From contig NC_092571.1 of assembly GCF_037975245.1 (NCBI RefSeq), forward strand, positions 10,985,917 to 11,049,916: DNA of 64,000 bases, written 5' to 3'. Position numbers and translations under genes: made by a program. A model generated the notes under the pieces. It was not told where the DNA came from. It saw only the letters and a program-made list of their open reading frames with translations, and made no database searches. Shown here piece by piece: positions 10,970 to 22,900 of this stretch. The stretch comes from Apostichopus japonicus (Eukaryota > Echinodermata > Holothuroidea > Aspidochirotida > Stichopodidae). The first letter of the stretch is position 1. Every line of letters begins with the position of its first letter.

Positions 10970-11240
10970 TACAAGCAAAAAAATGGAGTGTTGAATTTGA
11001 ACACTTTCCAGGTGTAACCGTTCACCCTACACCTGAAGGGTTACTCTGACCCTGAGTAGGGTTACATAATTCATGTAGCGTGTATTTTTTACACCTGCAG
11101 AAAGTGTACTTTCAGTTCGAGCATTCCGATTGGTCAAACCTCCAATCAGCTGGATTCTTAGTGCAAGTTAAGGGTTTAAACCACTGACAACATTTATCGT
11201 TACTAAATGTACTATAGTAACCACGGCCATATATACGTGC

Positions 11241-11698
11241 AAGCCACATAACGTTACGTACTCAGTGTGCGATAACGAGCTACAATGGCATGAAAATGAC
11301 GTTATAGGAGACTGGGGCCTGGAAGAATTGATTGAAAAATTCGAAGGTATGTTTTGATATTATTTAAGTGAACGTGACAAGAACGAGATACGCTTAGAGA
11401 CCCACGACTAAGCTGGGTAGACGAATGCATTTGAATCGCTTGCGTTACGTAGACCTAACGTTAAAGTCATACAATAAGTTAAATAATAGGCTAGCTGCTG
11501 TTTGTCATAGTCAACTCATAATTGTCAACGAATCAGTGTAGCCTATACATACAAATAAACATTAAATGGAATTGCCTACGGACGGACGGAGGACTTTGGT
11601 CTAGGCCTTTATTATAATCTAGTGCATTCTATTCCTTTTTGTGCGTTAACCGTAACTTCGTATACCCTGCGAGTCACTTTTTTAAGTAGTAGTAGTAG

Positions 11699-11739
<41 letters not shown>

Positions 11740-12600
11740 GGCCTAGTACTAGTAGGGTATACTTAGGCTATTTCAAGACAATGCATTTTAAATAGCATCG
11801 GGCATGGGCCTATATTTACGCTAGTACTATGTTTAATAAGGGATAAACATATATTCATGTAATGCAATATATAATTACCACTAATTGCCAATTCAGCTTG
11901 TAAGTTGTAGCAAGTAGGCCGGAGCTGATGTGGGTTGGTGATACTTTTAGACCTAGGCCCAACTATAATTTAGCTATATTATGGAAGTGATCTAGCTGTT
12001 ATAATTCATAGCAATCTACACAATTGCATACAGTGGGAGTGAGCATTGTTTTAAGCATTGTTAACATGATGCATTGGTTGTAAAAGTTGCCTACATTGTC
12101 TGATGAAAGTTTAATGCAAGTTCCTGTTTTAACAAGAATCACTATAGGCCATCTGGCTTTCTAGATTCAAACGTACTCTAAGAAGTTAGAATCACAACTG
12201 ATTAAATTGTGGGCATTTTCTTTAGGAATGTTCATGTTTTTTGAGGGGTACATGTAAATAACTGCTTATGCTCCAAGAAGGTTTTAACACAGTTCATTAT
12301 GATGGGAAATTTCTTTTCTTTTCTTTGTTGTTACTTAGGAAGCATCAACTTGGAGTTCTATTTGCAAAAGATTTCAGAAAGACCTCAGCAATATGTGTTA
12401 CTTCTTGGAGGAAGCAAAATACACCCCAAGCAGTCATTTGTGATCATCCAGAGACATGCCCTACCCCAGAGGACATTTATGAAGACATTGATGTTTTCTT
12501 CAAATTATTCTACGTGTTAAATCTGAATTATACCAAATTGCAAGTATCGGTGCCTGGGAACTTTTCCAAAAAGTTGTCTACAAGTTGCCTGGTGATGTGA
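11241..12600 (+). pseudogene. Captured two-exon SAMD3-like fragment (copy C)
   Basis: Same organisation as 4174-5529: exon 1 at 11241-11346 and exon 2 from 12339. The start codon is AAG instead of ATG, the donor is a better GTATGT, and the same one-base frameshift after HALPQ is present, so that lesion predates the split of the two copies. The frame 12268-12600 covers the exon-2 part with KHQLGVLF (a non-family frame) followed by the family-like DVFFKLFYVLNLNY. Non-functional; the family name is tentative. Confidence 0.5.
11685..11740. repeat. (TAC)n microsatellite, expanded copy
   Basis: TAG triplets then TAC triplets, longer than the sister tract at 4618-4665. Confidence 0.9.
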
Positions 12601-13748
12601 AACACAACCAGATTTAAGATTGTTATGCTCACCGTGCCGACAAAAAAGACAAAGTTACTGCAGTTTAGCAGTTGTCATAGACAGAACTCCATGTTTCCTC
12701 ATCCCATGGATCAGAATGTATGTAAAGTTGTTGCTTATTTGAAATTGACTTTGGGAAGAGTTGTTTCTTTGTGTTTAATCTGGAATACCAAAAGGCATGT
12801 GCAAAAAAATATAGACCAAGTAACTGCACTGTAGCAATTGAAAATGTTGGCACTTTTAAGTTGACTTAATTCCACAAGACAATACTTTTATAGCCTAAAT
12901 TGTTCGTTTTACATTTAATGGGATATAATAAATGGACCTCTGGAATAGGAAGGTAGTAGGGTGTTTAATTGCTGAAAGTCGCACATTCTGAATTGTTTGT
13001 GTTGTCATTGCTTTTTGCTGTCTCTTAAATGTAACTATCTGATGTGGGCGATTCAAACATGCATCCATATTGTTTACCTAATTACTAGGTAATAATTAAC
13101 CTAAAACCTGTATAAAATATTTACTAAACTGGTGCGATGTAAACTTTTCTGGCAAATTTTTACATAACAGTATTGTATTTGCGTTACATAATCAACATGT
13201 AAAACTTTACAAACCAGCAATTAAATATACATCCAGAAGTATTAACGAGAGAGCACTATTGGGTGTTGAGAGTCCATTAAGTATCATCTTGACACAGATA
13301 ACAAATGAACACTATATGGTGGTAATTCTACTCACTGAAGCAGAACTTTGACACCCAGAAGTCAAAAAATGAGCACTAAAGTGTTAATTATACTCCCTGA
13401 AGTGCAATTTTGACACCCAGAAGTGCTAACAAATGAACACTTTATGGTGTTAATTTTACTTCCTGAAGTGTCATGTTGACACCCAGAAGTTCTAACAAAT
13501 GAAGACTTTATGGTGTTAATTTTACTCCCTGTAGTGTACCTTCAACACCAGGAAGTGTTATTTTGACACTCAAAAAAAAGTTTAACAGGTTTGGGTGTTG
13601 TTAAGGCAACACTCGCAAAGTGTTATATTATGTTACACTTCTGAAGTGTTAATTTAACCCGGTGGGTGTAATCCCTAATCCAAACAGGGTGGGGTGTTAA
13701 ATTCAACACTTTACGATTCAAATTTAACACTTCATTTTTTTGAGTGTA

Positions 13749-16700
13749 TAGGTATCACACATGAGAACGATGACCCTGCAAATAAAGTACCATACTGAGT
13801 AACTTTTTTAACTGAGAATTGTAACGCTTAATTACAATTACCATGCTTGCTGTGTAACAAGTTTGAGGTATGACAATAGCCCAGGTTATGGTAAGCCTAG
13901 GCTAGGGGTATCCCACGTGTTATCTTCAATCTCACCTTTTAATTTCAAGATGGAATAGTAGAAAGAAGCCGCCAATTACAGATCGTAGTATAAAACCGGG
14001 TGTTGGACACGTTGCAAAATATGTAGGAATCAGAAACATCTATAAGGCGAAACCTACAATTTACCGGTTCAAAGTCTTTATGATTGGTTCAGTTGTCATA
14101 CATGTTTATGTTATATGAAAGAGGACAATAAAAGAAACACAATGGTGAAAAAAACTGTTCAAATTTCTTTTTCTGTTAAAGAAATGTTCAAAGTAAAGTT
14201 TAATCAGATTGTGTAGAAACTGCTGAAATCTGACAAGCTGTGATGTCACATCCTCACATTCCTGAAAAGTTTTTGTTTTTTTCTATAAATATATTGTGAG
14301 ATTTCATGACTTTCACCCAAAAGAGATCTCATATTTGTCAAAGGAAGTATTTGAGATTAAACATCTGAAGAATTTTTGATAATATTATTTTCAAATTTGT
14401 TAAAAAATGTAAATAATTTTGAAAGAAATATATTCACAAATGTTAAGAAAGTGAGGATGTGACGTCACACCCTCACGGTAAGTCTTTCTACACCAGTCGT
14501 TTTCGAAGAAATTTTGATATCTTTAAAGTGTCATATGTCCTTAACAGAGCATGCTATCATGGTAGTTTCTTTCACTGTTCATTTTGTCTTTTTGTGCACT
14601 TTCATACAAAACAGACATTGCAAACACCTGAACCAATCCTTTAAGTGCGTCATCATCGAGGCAAGTACCGTGCTTCTACAAGTGATGTATGAACAAAGTA
14701 GATTTCATATACATCTTCTGTTAACAATGATAACTTCATCTACCTTCCTTAATGCTCATCCTATGAAATATTGATTCCCTTTCGTCTTGTCTAATTTGAG
14801 TAAGATGGCATATGTTAATGCCCTGTTTCAGAATTTGACTCATGGAAGCCTCGGGTGCGGTTGAAGGGTCATGCCCTTGGTGTTGGTTACCGGTTAGTCT
14901 ACGATGGTTATACATTACACAGATTCCACCACTCAAAAATAGACGATAAATTTACCAAATGGTTTCTGTCGATTTATTCACTTCTTTTCTCAAATTAATC
15001 ACGGCGATGAAAGTAATTTTTATGAGACTCTTTACATTCGAATGCCTGTCGGTATCTTAAAGGAGCGTCAAATATTAACTATATTCCTTACTATTGTAAG
15101 GACTTCAATGTCCTCGCGCCACTTCCAACGGTTCTCTTCCTTTTAATGAGAGATTTTATTTGCCTCATCGCCAGTTTCATGTACCACTCACATTTCTACA
15201 CTGAGTCAACCGCTAACTTATATGATAGAGATATTTGATGGAAAACAACAATAAAGGTAAATCTTGCTTTGTTTGGGAGATATCCTACTAGCCTGGTGTC
15301 TCACGCTTTAAACTCAAGTTTAAACTCTGCAGGGTCAGTTGATACTGCTCCTACAAAAGTCAAATTAAAGCGGATTTTCAACATAAGAAAACGTAGAACA
15401 GCTCATAAAATGCAATATTCTATATGCTAGAATATTGCTTATTTAAAGCTTTCAACTAAGATTCTACTGATACGTTGTGTGTATACGTATAGTGGTGTCC
15501 CCATTTACATAACACAAACGATAGCTACCAAAGGACATGGTGTGCATATATCCGTATAGGTTTAAGACCGAAAGACGAGCACCCTGCCGGCTATTCCCTC
15601 ATATTATTTAATGTATAGAGTTTAGAGATCCAAGGATCAGGAAGCCCTACAGTAGCTTCTTTGAGACCCTTTCAATGTTAGATTGTGGACGAAATATTGA
15701 ATGTGCTATGTAGTTCTTCCTTGTTTCATTTTTAACCATTGCATATGTCTCCACGACATTTCTTTCAAATGCTAAGCACGGTTTTAAACGATGGGAAAGT
15801 TGAATGGAGGTCGTCTTCTTCACGTCAAGTGAATAACTAACTGTAAATTTGTATGTGTATTATAATGTATTATGTATTGTATATTTATTATAAAGTGCTT
15901 CCTTGTTTCATTTTTTACCATTGTTTATATCTCCGTGACAATTATTTTGAATGCTAAGCACATATTCGTAAGGATGCGAGCGCCGAATGGAGCACGTGTA
16001 CTTCAAGTCGAGTAAACATCAAATTAACATAAAATGTCACCTGATGATTGCCAGCACTTCTATCACAACTGTACGATTCATTAGTGGCAACTCTTCGTAT
16101 TAGTAGCACTATTGGTCCTTCCTTTTGCGTCTTGTTTCAGTAACACTTCTGATGAAGAACATAACTTAAGTAGCATACGTAATACCAGAAGATGTATATG
16201 AATATATGAATGTATGTATTTTAGATCCTCCTGCAAGTAGTAACTCGCGAAGAAGCCTCATTGTCTTATCAAAGCCGTTAGCTGACCGAAGTCGGTCTCT
16301 TAGATTCATATTTAACGTCCATGGTTATGAATTGTCAACAACTCTGTAACTGGTCGACATACATTAATCTTGGAGTGACTTGAACCGGGGACCTTATGAT
16401 TGGAAGGCACCACTGAGCTAACTAATGTATCTCTTTACGATTATGCGTATTGGAGATAACAACAACAACAAAAGCGTTTTTCCGTGTGCAAAGTAAAGCA
16501 TAACTAAAAAGATATAGAATACCGTTATATGCGAGAATATATCAACATTGCATTCTAACGCTCGCCGAAATTCAACAGTGTCAATGCATTTGAATATTAA
16601 CCATAAATGAATGTAACATTCGCGTTAAGCTCCCTGGTGTATTGAAAAGTTGCATCTGGGAGAGATTTATTCTTTAATCTATATAATTTAGTTTAGAGAT

Positions 16701-17420
16701 AAAAAGATCAGGAAGCCTTACAGTGGCTTATTTGAGACCATGTTCGTGTTAGATCGTGGATGAACATCGGCTCATTTCAAGTCTTCTCTATTCGATAAGT
16801 GTTCAGAGGATAACGAGGCAGGGTGTGAATTTGCTCCCGTTCCTACTCCCGGGACCGTCATTTAACGTCCCTATCCGACGGATGAGAATGTATGCCTAAG
16901 CATCGGACCACTTTCTTAACTACTGAGGAAGGCAAATGTACCTCATTCGACATTACTGCAGTGCAGCCATGATGAACAAAGTTGTTTCGAAACCAAGTGA
17001 AGAACAGAAACAAACCTCTTTTCCCAAGTTCACAAACCAGAAATACCAAATCCATTTTTGAATATTTTTGAATATGTCAAGAAAATTTTTGAAAATTTTT
17101 GAATATGTCAAGAGAATCTGGCTCCTGGCGGAATTTTGACCCTGCAACCTAACGATTGTGAAGCGGACACTCTAACCGTTGAACCAAGCCTTTGCCTTGA
17201 AAATAGCTCAGGGGTGGATGCAGGATTTCACAAAGGAGAGAGTAATGCTCCAAGCTTGTTGAAGCAGAACTCCATGTAGAGAGGTATGTGTCCTTCCCCA
17301 ATTCTTAGGCTTATATAGAAAAAAACAAGTTACAACCTAGGAGTACCTTCATATTAATGATGACGATGGAGCTGTTCGCTGATGCTGTATGATATAACCT
17401 TATTATGCTTTCACTAACAG
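13749..17420. repeat. Duplicated intergenic block (unit 2), no gene seen
   Basis: Near-identical copy of 6678-10328 with small indels (for example loss of ~9 bases near 14322 and a duplicated TTTTTGAATAT near 17056-17106). It lies 3' of IgSF gene 3. The dimer is at 15695-16030; tRNA-like repeats are at 16370-16428 and 17119-17190. No coding feature. Confidence 0.8.
17119..17190 (-). repeat. tRNA-Met-like SINE head
   Basis: Minus strand reads GGCTTGGTTCAACGGTTAGA (A-box-like), then a degenerate anticodon region and GGTTGCAGGGTCAAAATTCC (weak B box). See 51003-51073 for the best copy. Confidence 0.55.
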
Positions 17421-18046
17421 AAAGACAAACACTCGTATCTATATCACGTCCTTCAGAACGGTCGCTTTGATCTTGAGAAAATATGATTATCATACTCCAA
17501 ATATTTACCATGTGCTTAATATATTTTCTATGAACAATTTATTAAATAATGTGTATTTAGTACTAATCATAACCATTTTCTAAAAGTTGTAATCTAGTCA
17601 TAAATGTGTCGCATCACAATTCATTTTCCCATTGACTTAAATAATGAACCCGTCACTTTCCAAAGCTTCTAGATAATAGAAAAAGGTCTTCAAACTTGGG
17701 TCTACCCACCATATGATAACTGATGCTTTGCAATGGCTTTCACAGCACATTCAACTTTTGCCACTGTATCGCTTAGACTTTGAGTTAGAAGAGCTCAAAG
17801 TTTACCATAGTGCTCCCCAACCCATCTGTCAGCTCTTGCTACGGAATCTTCTTACTTCACCAAAGATTTTCTAAAAGCTTTAATCACCTTCAGTCCTCCA
17901 AATCTTGAAACCAACAGTAGTTCATTTCGTCCTCATCAACATCCAAGTATCAAATAGAATGACGACGACTCAGAAAATGCCCCAAAAACCAGTACAGTAG
18001 GTTACGTTATAGCTATTTTCCGATGGTTAACCTTTGCAGGCGGACG
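17421..18046. other. 626-bp insertion in the 3' flank of IgSF gene 3
   Basis: The corresponding flanks of pseudogene 2 (10316-10325) and gene 5 (51288-51299) run directly from CTNACAG into the stop-codon region; here 626 extra bases intervene. No inverted termini or clear target duplication were found. It brings an AATAAA on the minus strand (17538-17543) about 510 bases after the stop, a candidate poly(A) signal. No gene seen. Confidence 0.6.
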
Positions 18047-18055
18047 TGCACTATT

Positions 18056-19231
18056 CTAATTGCTGTTCGATACCTTCAAATCGACATGAATTACGCTTTC
18101 ATATAGATTACCAATGTCTTTACTTTCTGTTCTTCTTGCTTCTCCGTTTCGTCTTTTTGTGTACAAAAAGTAAATAACTATCAGAGTGACCATAACTAAT
18201 AGGCCTATAATAACGGTTGTCACTGTGAAGTCAGTGGTTGAGTTACGCTTTTGCTGAATGGTTATCGTCTTAGTTATATTATTTGATCCTATGGTGACTC
18301 TGCATTTGATCGAATATTGATCTTTCAATTTTGTTTCATTTTGAAAGCTAAAGGTAAGCATTATCGACTCATATCCGTTAGATGAATGAGACAAGTTGGC
18401 ATTGGAAATGATATTTCGGCTTCCAGATAAATCCCATTCGATTGATGCTTGTATTCGAGGAAAAGTACTACATGTAAGAGTTAAGTTCTCTCCTTCAATA
18501 ACATTTACAGTATGAGGCTCTACCGTTACTTGTAAATCTTCGTATACGGTAATATTTGGAGTTGAGATGCAGTAGTCCTTGTCACTGCCATTCTTATTAC
18601 ACACTAATCTGCTGTTGTTATACCGTGTAGATACATTGTGTATACGTCTCAACACTACGTTCTTGTTAGTAACTATACATATGGTCTGCACAGTGATAAC
18701 TTCATTTTCATTTGCAATGTATAGGTCAATAGCAATGTCTTTAGGACAGTATAAATCAAAGTTCTCTCCTGCAAAAAAGATGCCGTCAAATCCATTTAAT
18801 AGAACACATTCATTCATCTGACGGTTCACCACTTGAAGACGTGCCTTTATTTCTTCGTTCCAAAACACCCATTTAATAGGACTATACCAAGGGAAGTCCC
18901 AAGTACATGTATATATAGCTGAATCCGATTTATTAAGATCTAGAATCAATAACTTATACTCTTCCTTGGAGGATAAAACTTGATAGCGTTTGTCGCTTGC
19001 ACTTAGTTTTCTGCCTTGAAGTAAAAACTGAGTGTGTGGATGTTGCCCTTTCAGTATCACAACCCTCTTAGCTTCTTCAGGGGGATTGCATGTCAGAACA
19101 ATGGCATCACCGGTGTATGCAAAGAATCTTCGTTCCATATCAGAATAAGTGGTATTGAACGTCATTCCCTCTCCGTTAACAGACCGAAGCATCCAGTTTA
19201 GTATCACAATACATAATAGAAAGTGCTCCAT
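18056..19231 (-). CDS. Single-exon IgSF type I membrane receptor (array gene 3)
   Basis: A 391-residue intact frame. Residues 1-20 are a signal peptide (MEHFLLCIVILNWML, ending VNG). The V-like Ig domain has C48 and C109 in the canonical DSAIYTC context. A middle domain (~140-222) has cysteines 142, 162, 185, 211 and 221, with LYC and LVC as the probable core pair. The C2-like domain has C254 (LTC), W266 and C310 (IKC). The helix is ~338-357 followed by KRR, and the tail contains Y377-E-S-V. Many Asn-x-Ser/Thr sites (for example NTT, NNS, NIT, NLT, NLS, NET) fit an extracellular, glycosylated protein. It would act at the plasma membrane; the ligand is unknown. The start matches the paralogues. 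An Ig receptor with three domains in one exon is unusual because Ig domains normally sit on separate phase-1 exons. I cannot assign a named orthologue. Confidence 0.85.
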   Translation of the reverse strand: MEHFLLCIVILNWMLRSVNGEGMTFNTTYSDMERRFFAYTGDAIVLTCNPPEEAKRVVILKGQHPHTQFLLQGRKLSASDKRYQVLSSKEEYKLLILDLNKSDSAIYTCTWDFPWYSPIKWVFWNEEIKARLQVVNRQMNECVLLNGFDGIFFAGENFDLYCPKDIAIDLYIANENEVITVQTICIVTNKNVVLRRIHNVSTRYNNSRLVCNKNGSDKDYCISTPNITVYEDLQVTVEPHTVNVIEGENLTLTCSTFPRIQASIEWDLSGSRNIISNANLSHSSNGYESIMLTFSFQNETKLKDQYSIKCRVTIGSNNITKTITIQQKRNSTTDFTVTTVIIGLLVMVTLIVIYFLYTKRRNGEARRTESKDIGNLYESVIHVDLKVSNSN

Positions 19232-19630
19232 AACGAATTATATTTACCAAACGCAAAGAATTGTCAGATTTTTCAACATTGAGCCAAGACTTTCCTTGTT
19301 ATGTCTTGGCGGAAGGTTCCAAGTTGATGAATGTGCCAAACGTTTAGGTTATATTTTTAAATATTACATAAGTATTGTTACTATTAATACATCGAAAAGG
19401 TATTAACCTTTAAAAGTTGTTCCTCTCATGTAAAATAAAAAGTGAACTGTTATAAACATCATCATTACTGCTAACAGGAACTTCAATCTGACCATGTGAA
19501 AATCTGACTGAAAACAAACCCCTAGAGTCTAGGGCCTAGGCTGTAGAATACAGTATAAGATCATATAGTCAAACTAAGTACTGCCATACATCTCTGTTTC
19601 AATTTCATTTTCATACACAAACACACCCTT

Positions 19631-19666
<36 letters not shown>

Positions 19667-19864
19667 TTATACTGTTTTTGTTATTACTACGGTAAGTCGT
19701 AAATACTGCTGCTAAAGCTGGATGTGAAGAAAAATCAACAATTATGAAAATATTCACTATATATCCTGCACTAAAGGGCCTTTTATTAAAAGCCGATGGG
19801 CATTTAAGTAGTCATTGTTCAAACAGAAACAGTCGAACATTTGTCGAGACGATTTTTGGTAGCG
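19232..19864 (-). other. 5' flank of IgSF gene 3
   Basis: Closely matches 52484-52870 and 53517-53716 upstream of gene 5 (shared CGAATTATATTTACCAAAC, ACTTTCCTTGTTATGTCTTG, CCCTAGAGTCTAGGGCCTAG). The CTAGAGTCTAG/CTAGGGCCTAG palindromic words near 19521-19540 are conserved in both copies. No gene and no certain promoter element. Confidence 0.55.
19631..19670. repeat. (AC)n(AT)n microsatellite
   Basis: Compound dinucleotide run. The gene 5 counterpart at this point is replaced by ~640 bases of other sequence. Confidence 0.85.
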
Positions 19865-19947
19865 TAAGCTTTTTTTTCCACTGTATTTATTTACAATACC
19901 GTAACACATAATACAAAAGAATCAGCAAAAAGACTTACATAAGAAGC

Positions 19948-22900
19948 TTACATAAAGAAATCATAGAAGTCGTTAAGGTTACACAAATTGTTGTTTTGCT
20001 TAGAAATGAAATAGTGCAGGTCAAGTTGAAAGCGAAACTTAAAATAAAATTCGTGCACATGTGGGATTTTGTTATCCAACCTACAAGTATAAATGTACTT
20101 TTTAGCATGTAAAATTAAAAAGTTCACAGGATTATCTATATCACCAAAATCACCAAAACAAATGTTGGTCAAATTAAAAGAATAATTAGTTTTAATGCAA
20201 TTCACTGCCTCCCAGAATCGCTCAACGTGACTACAATTATAAAACAAATGTATAAGCGTTTCATCGGCATTCTTGCAAAATGAACAAAGTGGAGAATTAA
20301 CCATTTTCATTTCATAAAGCAAGCTATTTATGCCTAAAATACGATGTAGAAAACGCAATTGTAAATATGATACTTTGGGGTCATTCACAGCCGTATAAGG
20401 CAGCCTAAAAATCTTATTCCAAACTATTTTCACTGGAAAATTCATAGCTTGCCACTTCATAATAGACGACGGGGGCGTGTAGAGACCGGTAATTAGCTTA
20501 TTATAAACATTTTTGTTTGTTTTATGTGTGCGCATGCACATATTAAAGTTTTTATTTTCACTCATTGAGAGCAAAACAGAATCATGGTACCCCCTCCATT
20601 AACTAGGAATGGCGTGAATAATCCCAAAGTACGAAGTTAAAGGAAAATTTCTAATATATTTTTTCGCTTGAAACGTGTTATATGGAATTACCGAGCCATC
20701 ATTTTTAATGAAATCTTTCACATATATTGTTCTGTGATTTAAAAGATTATACTGGAAAATTATTTTATTGTTAACCAATATTTGACTGTTGTTTAAAATG
20801 ATTTCATTACCATAATTACTGTCTGGATGATCAAAATTAAACTCAGCCCAAGCCTCACACTCTTCTCTGCAAAAAAATATTAGAAATACAAGAAACTGCC
20901 TCCTTATTGAAATTACATTTAAAAAGAAAAGCAACACCGAACTGTTTTAGGTATAAATCAAAAAATATTTTCCAGTTTCCTTTCTGAGGGGCTAAATACC
21001 GTTTTACCCAGCTACAGTTTAGACTTTTAATAAAAGATTCAATATCTGTCATATCAAAGCCACCATTAACTTTCTTATTAATAAGGGAACTCCGTTTAAT
21101 CTTATAAGGTTAATGTTCCAAATAAAATTATACAAAATTTTATTAACCTCTTTAATGAAACTAAGAGGAGGATTTGGTAGAACACTAAAAAGAAAAACAA
21201 GTTGCGAATTGGCCAAACTCTTAATTATAGTTATTTTACCAGTTGGTGTTAAGTCACGTTTTGACCACATCCCAAGTAACTGTTTGAGCCTGGATAATTT
21301 GGGAAGATAATTCAACGAAAAGAAATCTTCATTCTTTGAAGTAAATGTGACATCAAGATATTTCACGGGACCAGGATTAACATTAAAACCATACTCATGA
21401 AAATACCAGGGAACCCTTGAAACCATAGCACCCAATGGAAAAAAGAATGATTTGCTGAAATTAACTTTTAAACCCGAAGCGGCAGAGAAATTATTAAGAA
21501 TGTTTACAACCTCTACAAGAGAAGCGCGTGAACTATCTAAAAATAAAACAGTATCATCGGCATATTGTGAAATTTTAATTTCAGAGTTATTAATAGATAT
21601 ACCCTTAATACGACAGCTTGTTTTAACCATGAATGTGAAAAATGCTGAACATAAGATAAAGAGGTAAGGACTGAGTGGACAACCCTGTCTTACACCTCGA
21701 GAAATACTGAAATACTGAGAGAGATGACCATTGTTAATAACACAAGATGTGACGTTCCCATAATAAGTTCCAACCCACCTAATAAAATTTGGACCAAAAT
21801 TGAAGAATTTTAAACTTTGATAAAGAAACTCCCAGTCCAAACAATCAAAAGCCTTTTCAAAATCTAGAAACAGAAGAGTACCTGAAATATTGTTGGAATT
21901 ACAATGATCAATGAGGTCTAAAACTAGTCTAATGTTCTCACCGATGAAACGTCCTTATAAGATTCCAGTTTGCTCATCACTAATAATGTAATTTAAAACA
22001 CGCTTCATACGGGTTGCCAAGCATTTGGCTCCAATCTTGTAGTCAGTATTTAAAATTGCTATAGGCCTCCAATTTTTCAAATACTGTAAATCGTTTGAAG
22101 GCTTTGGAATCAAAGAGATTATTGCCCTGCCCTGTTCATCGGCTAAGTGTGTACAACTGAAAGCAAAATTAAGAGAATTAACTACAAAGTTACCTAAAAT
22201 GTACATAAAATTCAACTGATAATCCATCATAATCGGGGGTTTTATTCTTATGCATGGACCCAATAGCCTCTTAAATTCATTGATGGTAAAAAGACCCTCG
22301 CACAAATAACTCTGATCATCGGTAAGACTCTTGTGATTAGTACAAACATCATCAAAAAACGAGACAGGAGAAATATTAGGACACTTAGTATAAAGTTTAC
22401 GATAAAAACTAACAGCTTCACTTAAAATATCCTGACAATTTGAAACAATATGACCATCTTCATTGCGAAGCTGTGATATGTTATTATTTACCTTGTTGTA
22501 ACGCTCAAGATTAAGAAAATACTGTGAATTTTTCTCACCATATTCACACCATCTAGCCCTAAAGCGAATAACCATGCCCTGAAATTTATAATCATATAAC
22601 ATATCTAAATTGTTTCGCAGATCTGCTAAAGTGCTATTTAAACGTTCAGATGGGCAGATAGTGATTAAACTTTCCAACCTGGCAATCTCATTTACTAGAT
22701 AGTATTCATATCTGTTGCGCTCTTTCGCACGAATGGAAGAATAACGCATACTAAAAGAACGGATGTTCACTTTAACAGCTTCCCAGAGAAGGGAATCATT
22801 CAAAGAGGAATCACACGAAGCAGTTATGTTAATAATATCAATAATAGAATCAGAATAGCACAATTCTTCTAAGAGTGAAACATTAAACTTCCAGTAGCCA

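Larger units (their letters stand above)
10972..13746 (+). mobile_element. 2.8-kb TA-target TIR transposon, copy C
   Basis: Near-identical to 3846-6675. The left TA (10970-10971) is inside IgSF pseudogene 2, but the right TA (13747-13748) is followed by the same spacer sequence that follows copy B (TAGGTATCACACATGAG). The two flanks therefore come from two different insertion sites, and copy C is best read as a recombinant between two elements. It carries the same SAM-type exons, microsatellite and subterminal repeats, and no transposase. Confidence 0.9.

Noticed and set aside
18579-18821. Plus-strand frames opposite the IgSF genes (also 46430-46672 and 51828-52073), conserved between copies
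   Set aside because: Their conservation follows from the minus-strand coding sequence; they have no start context or motifs of their own.
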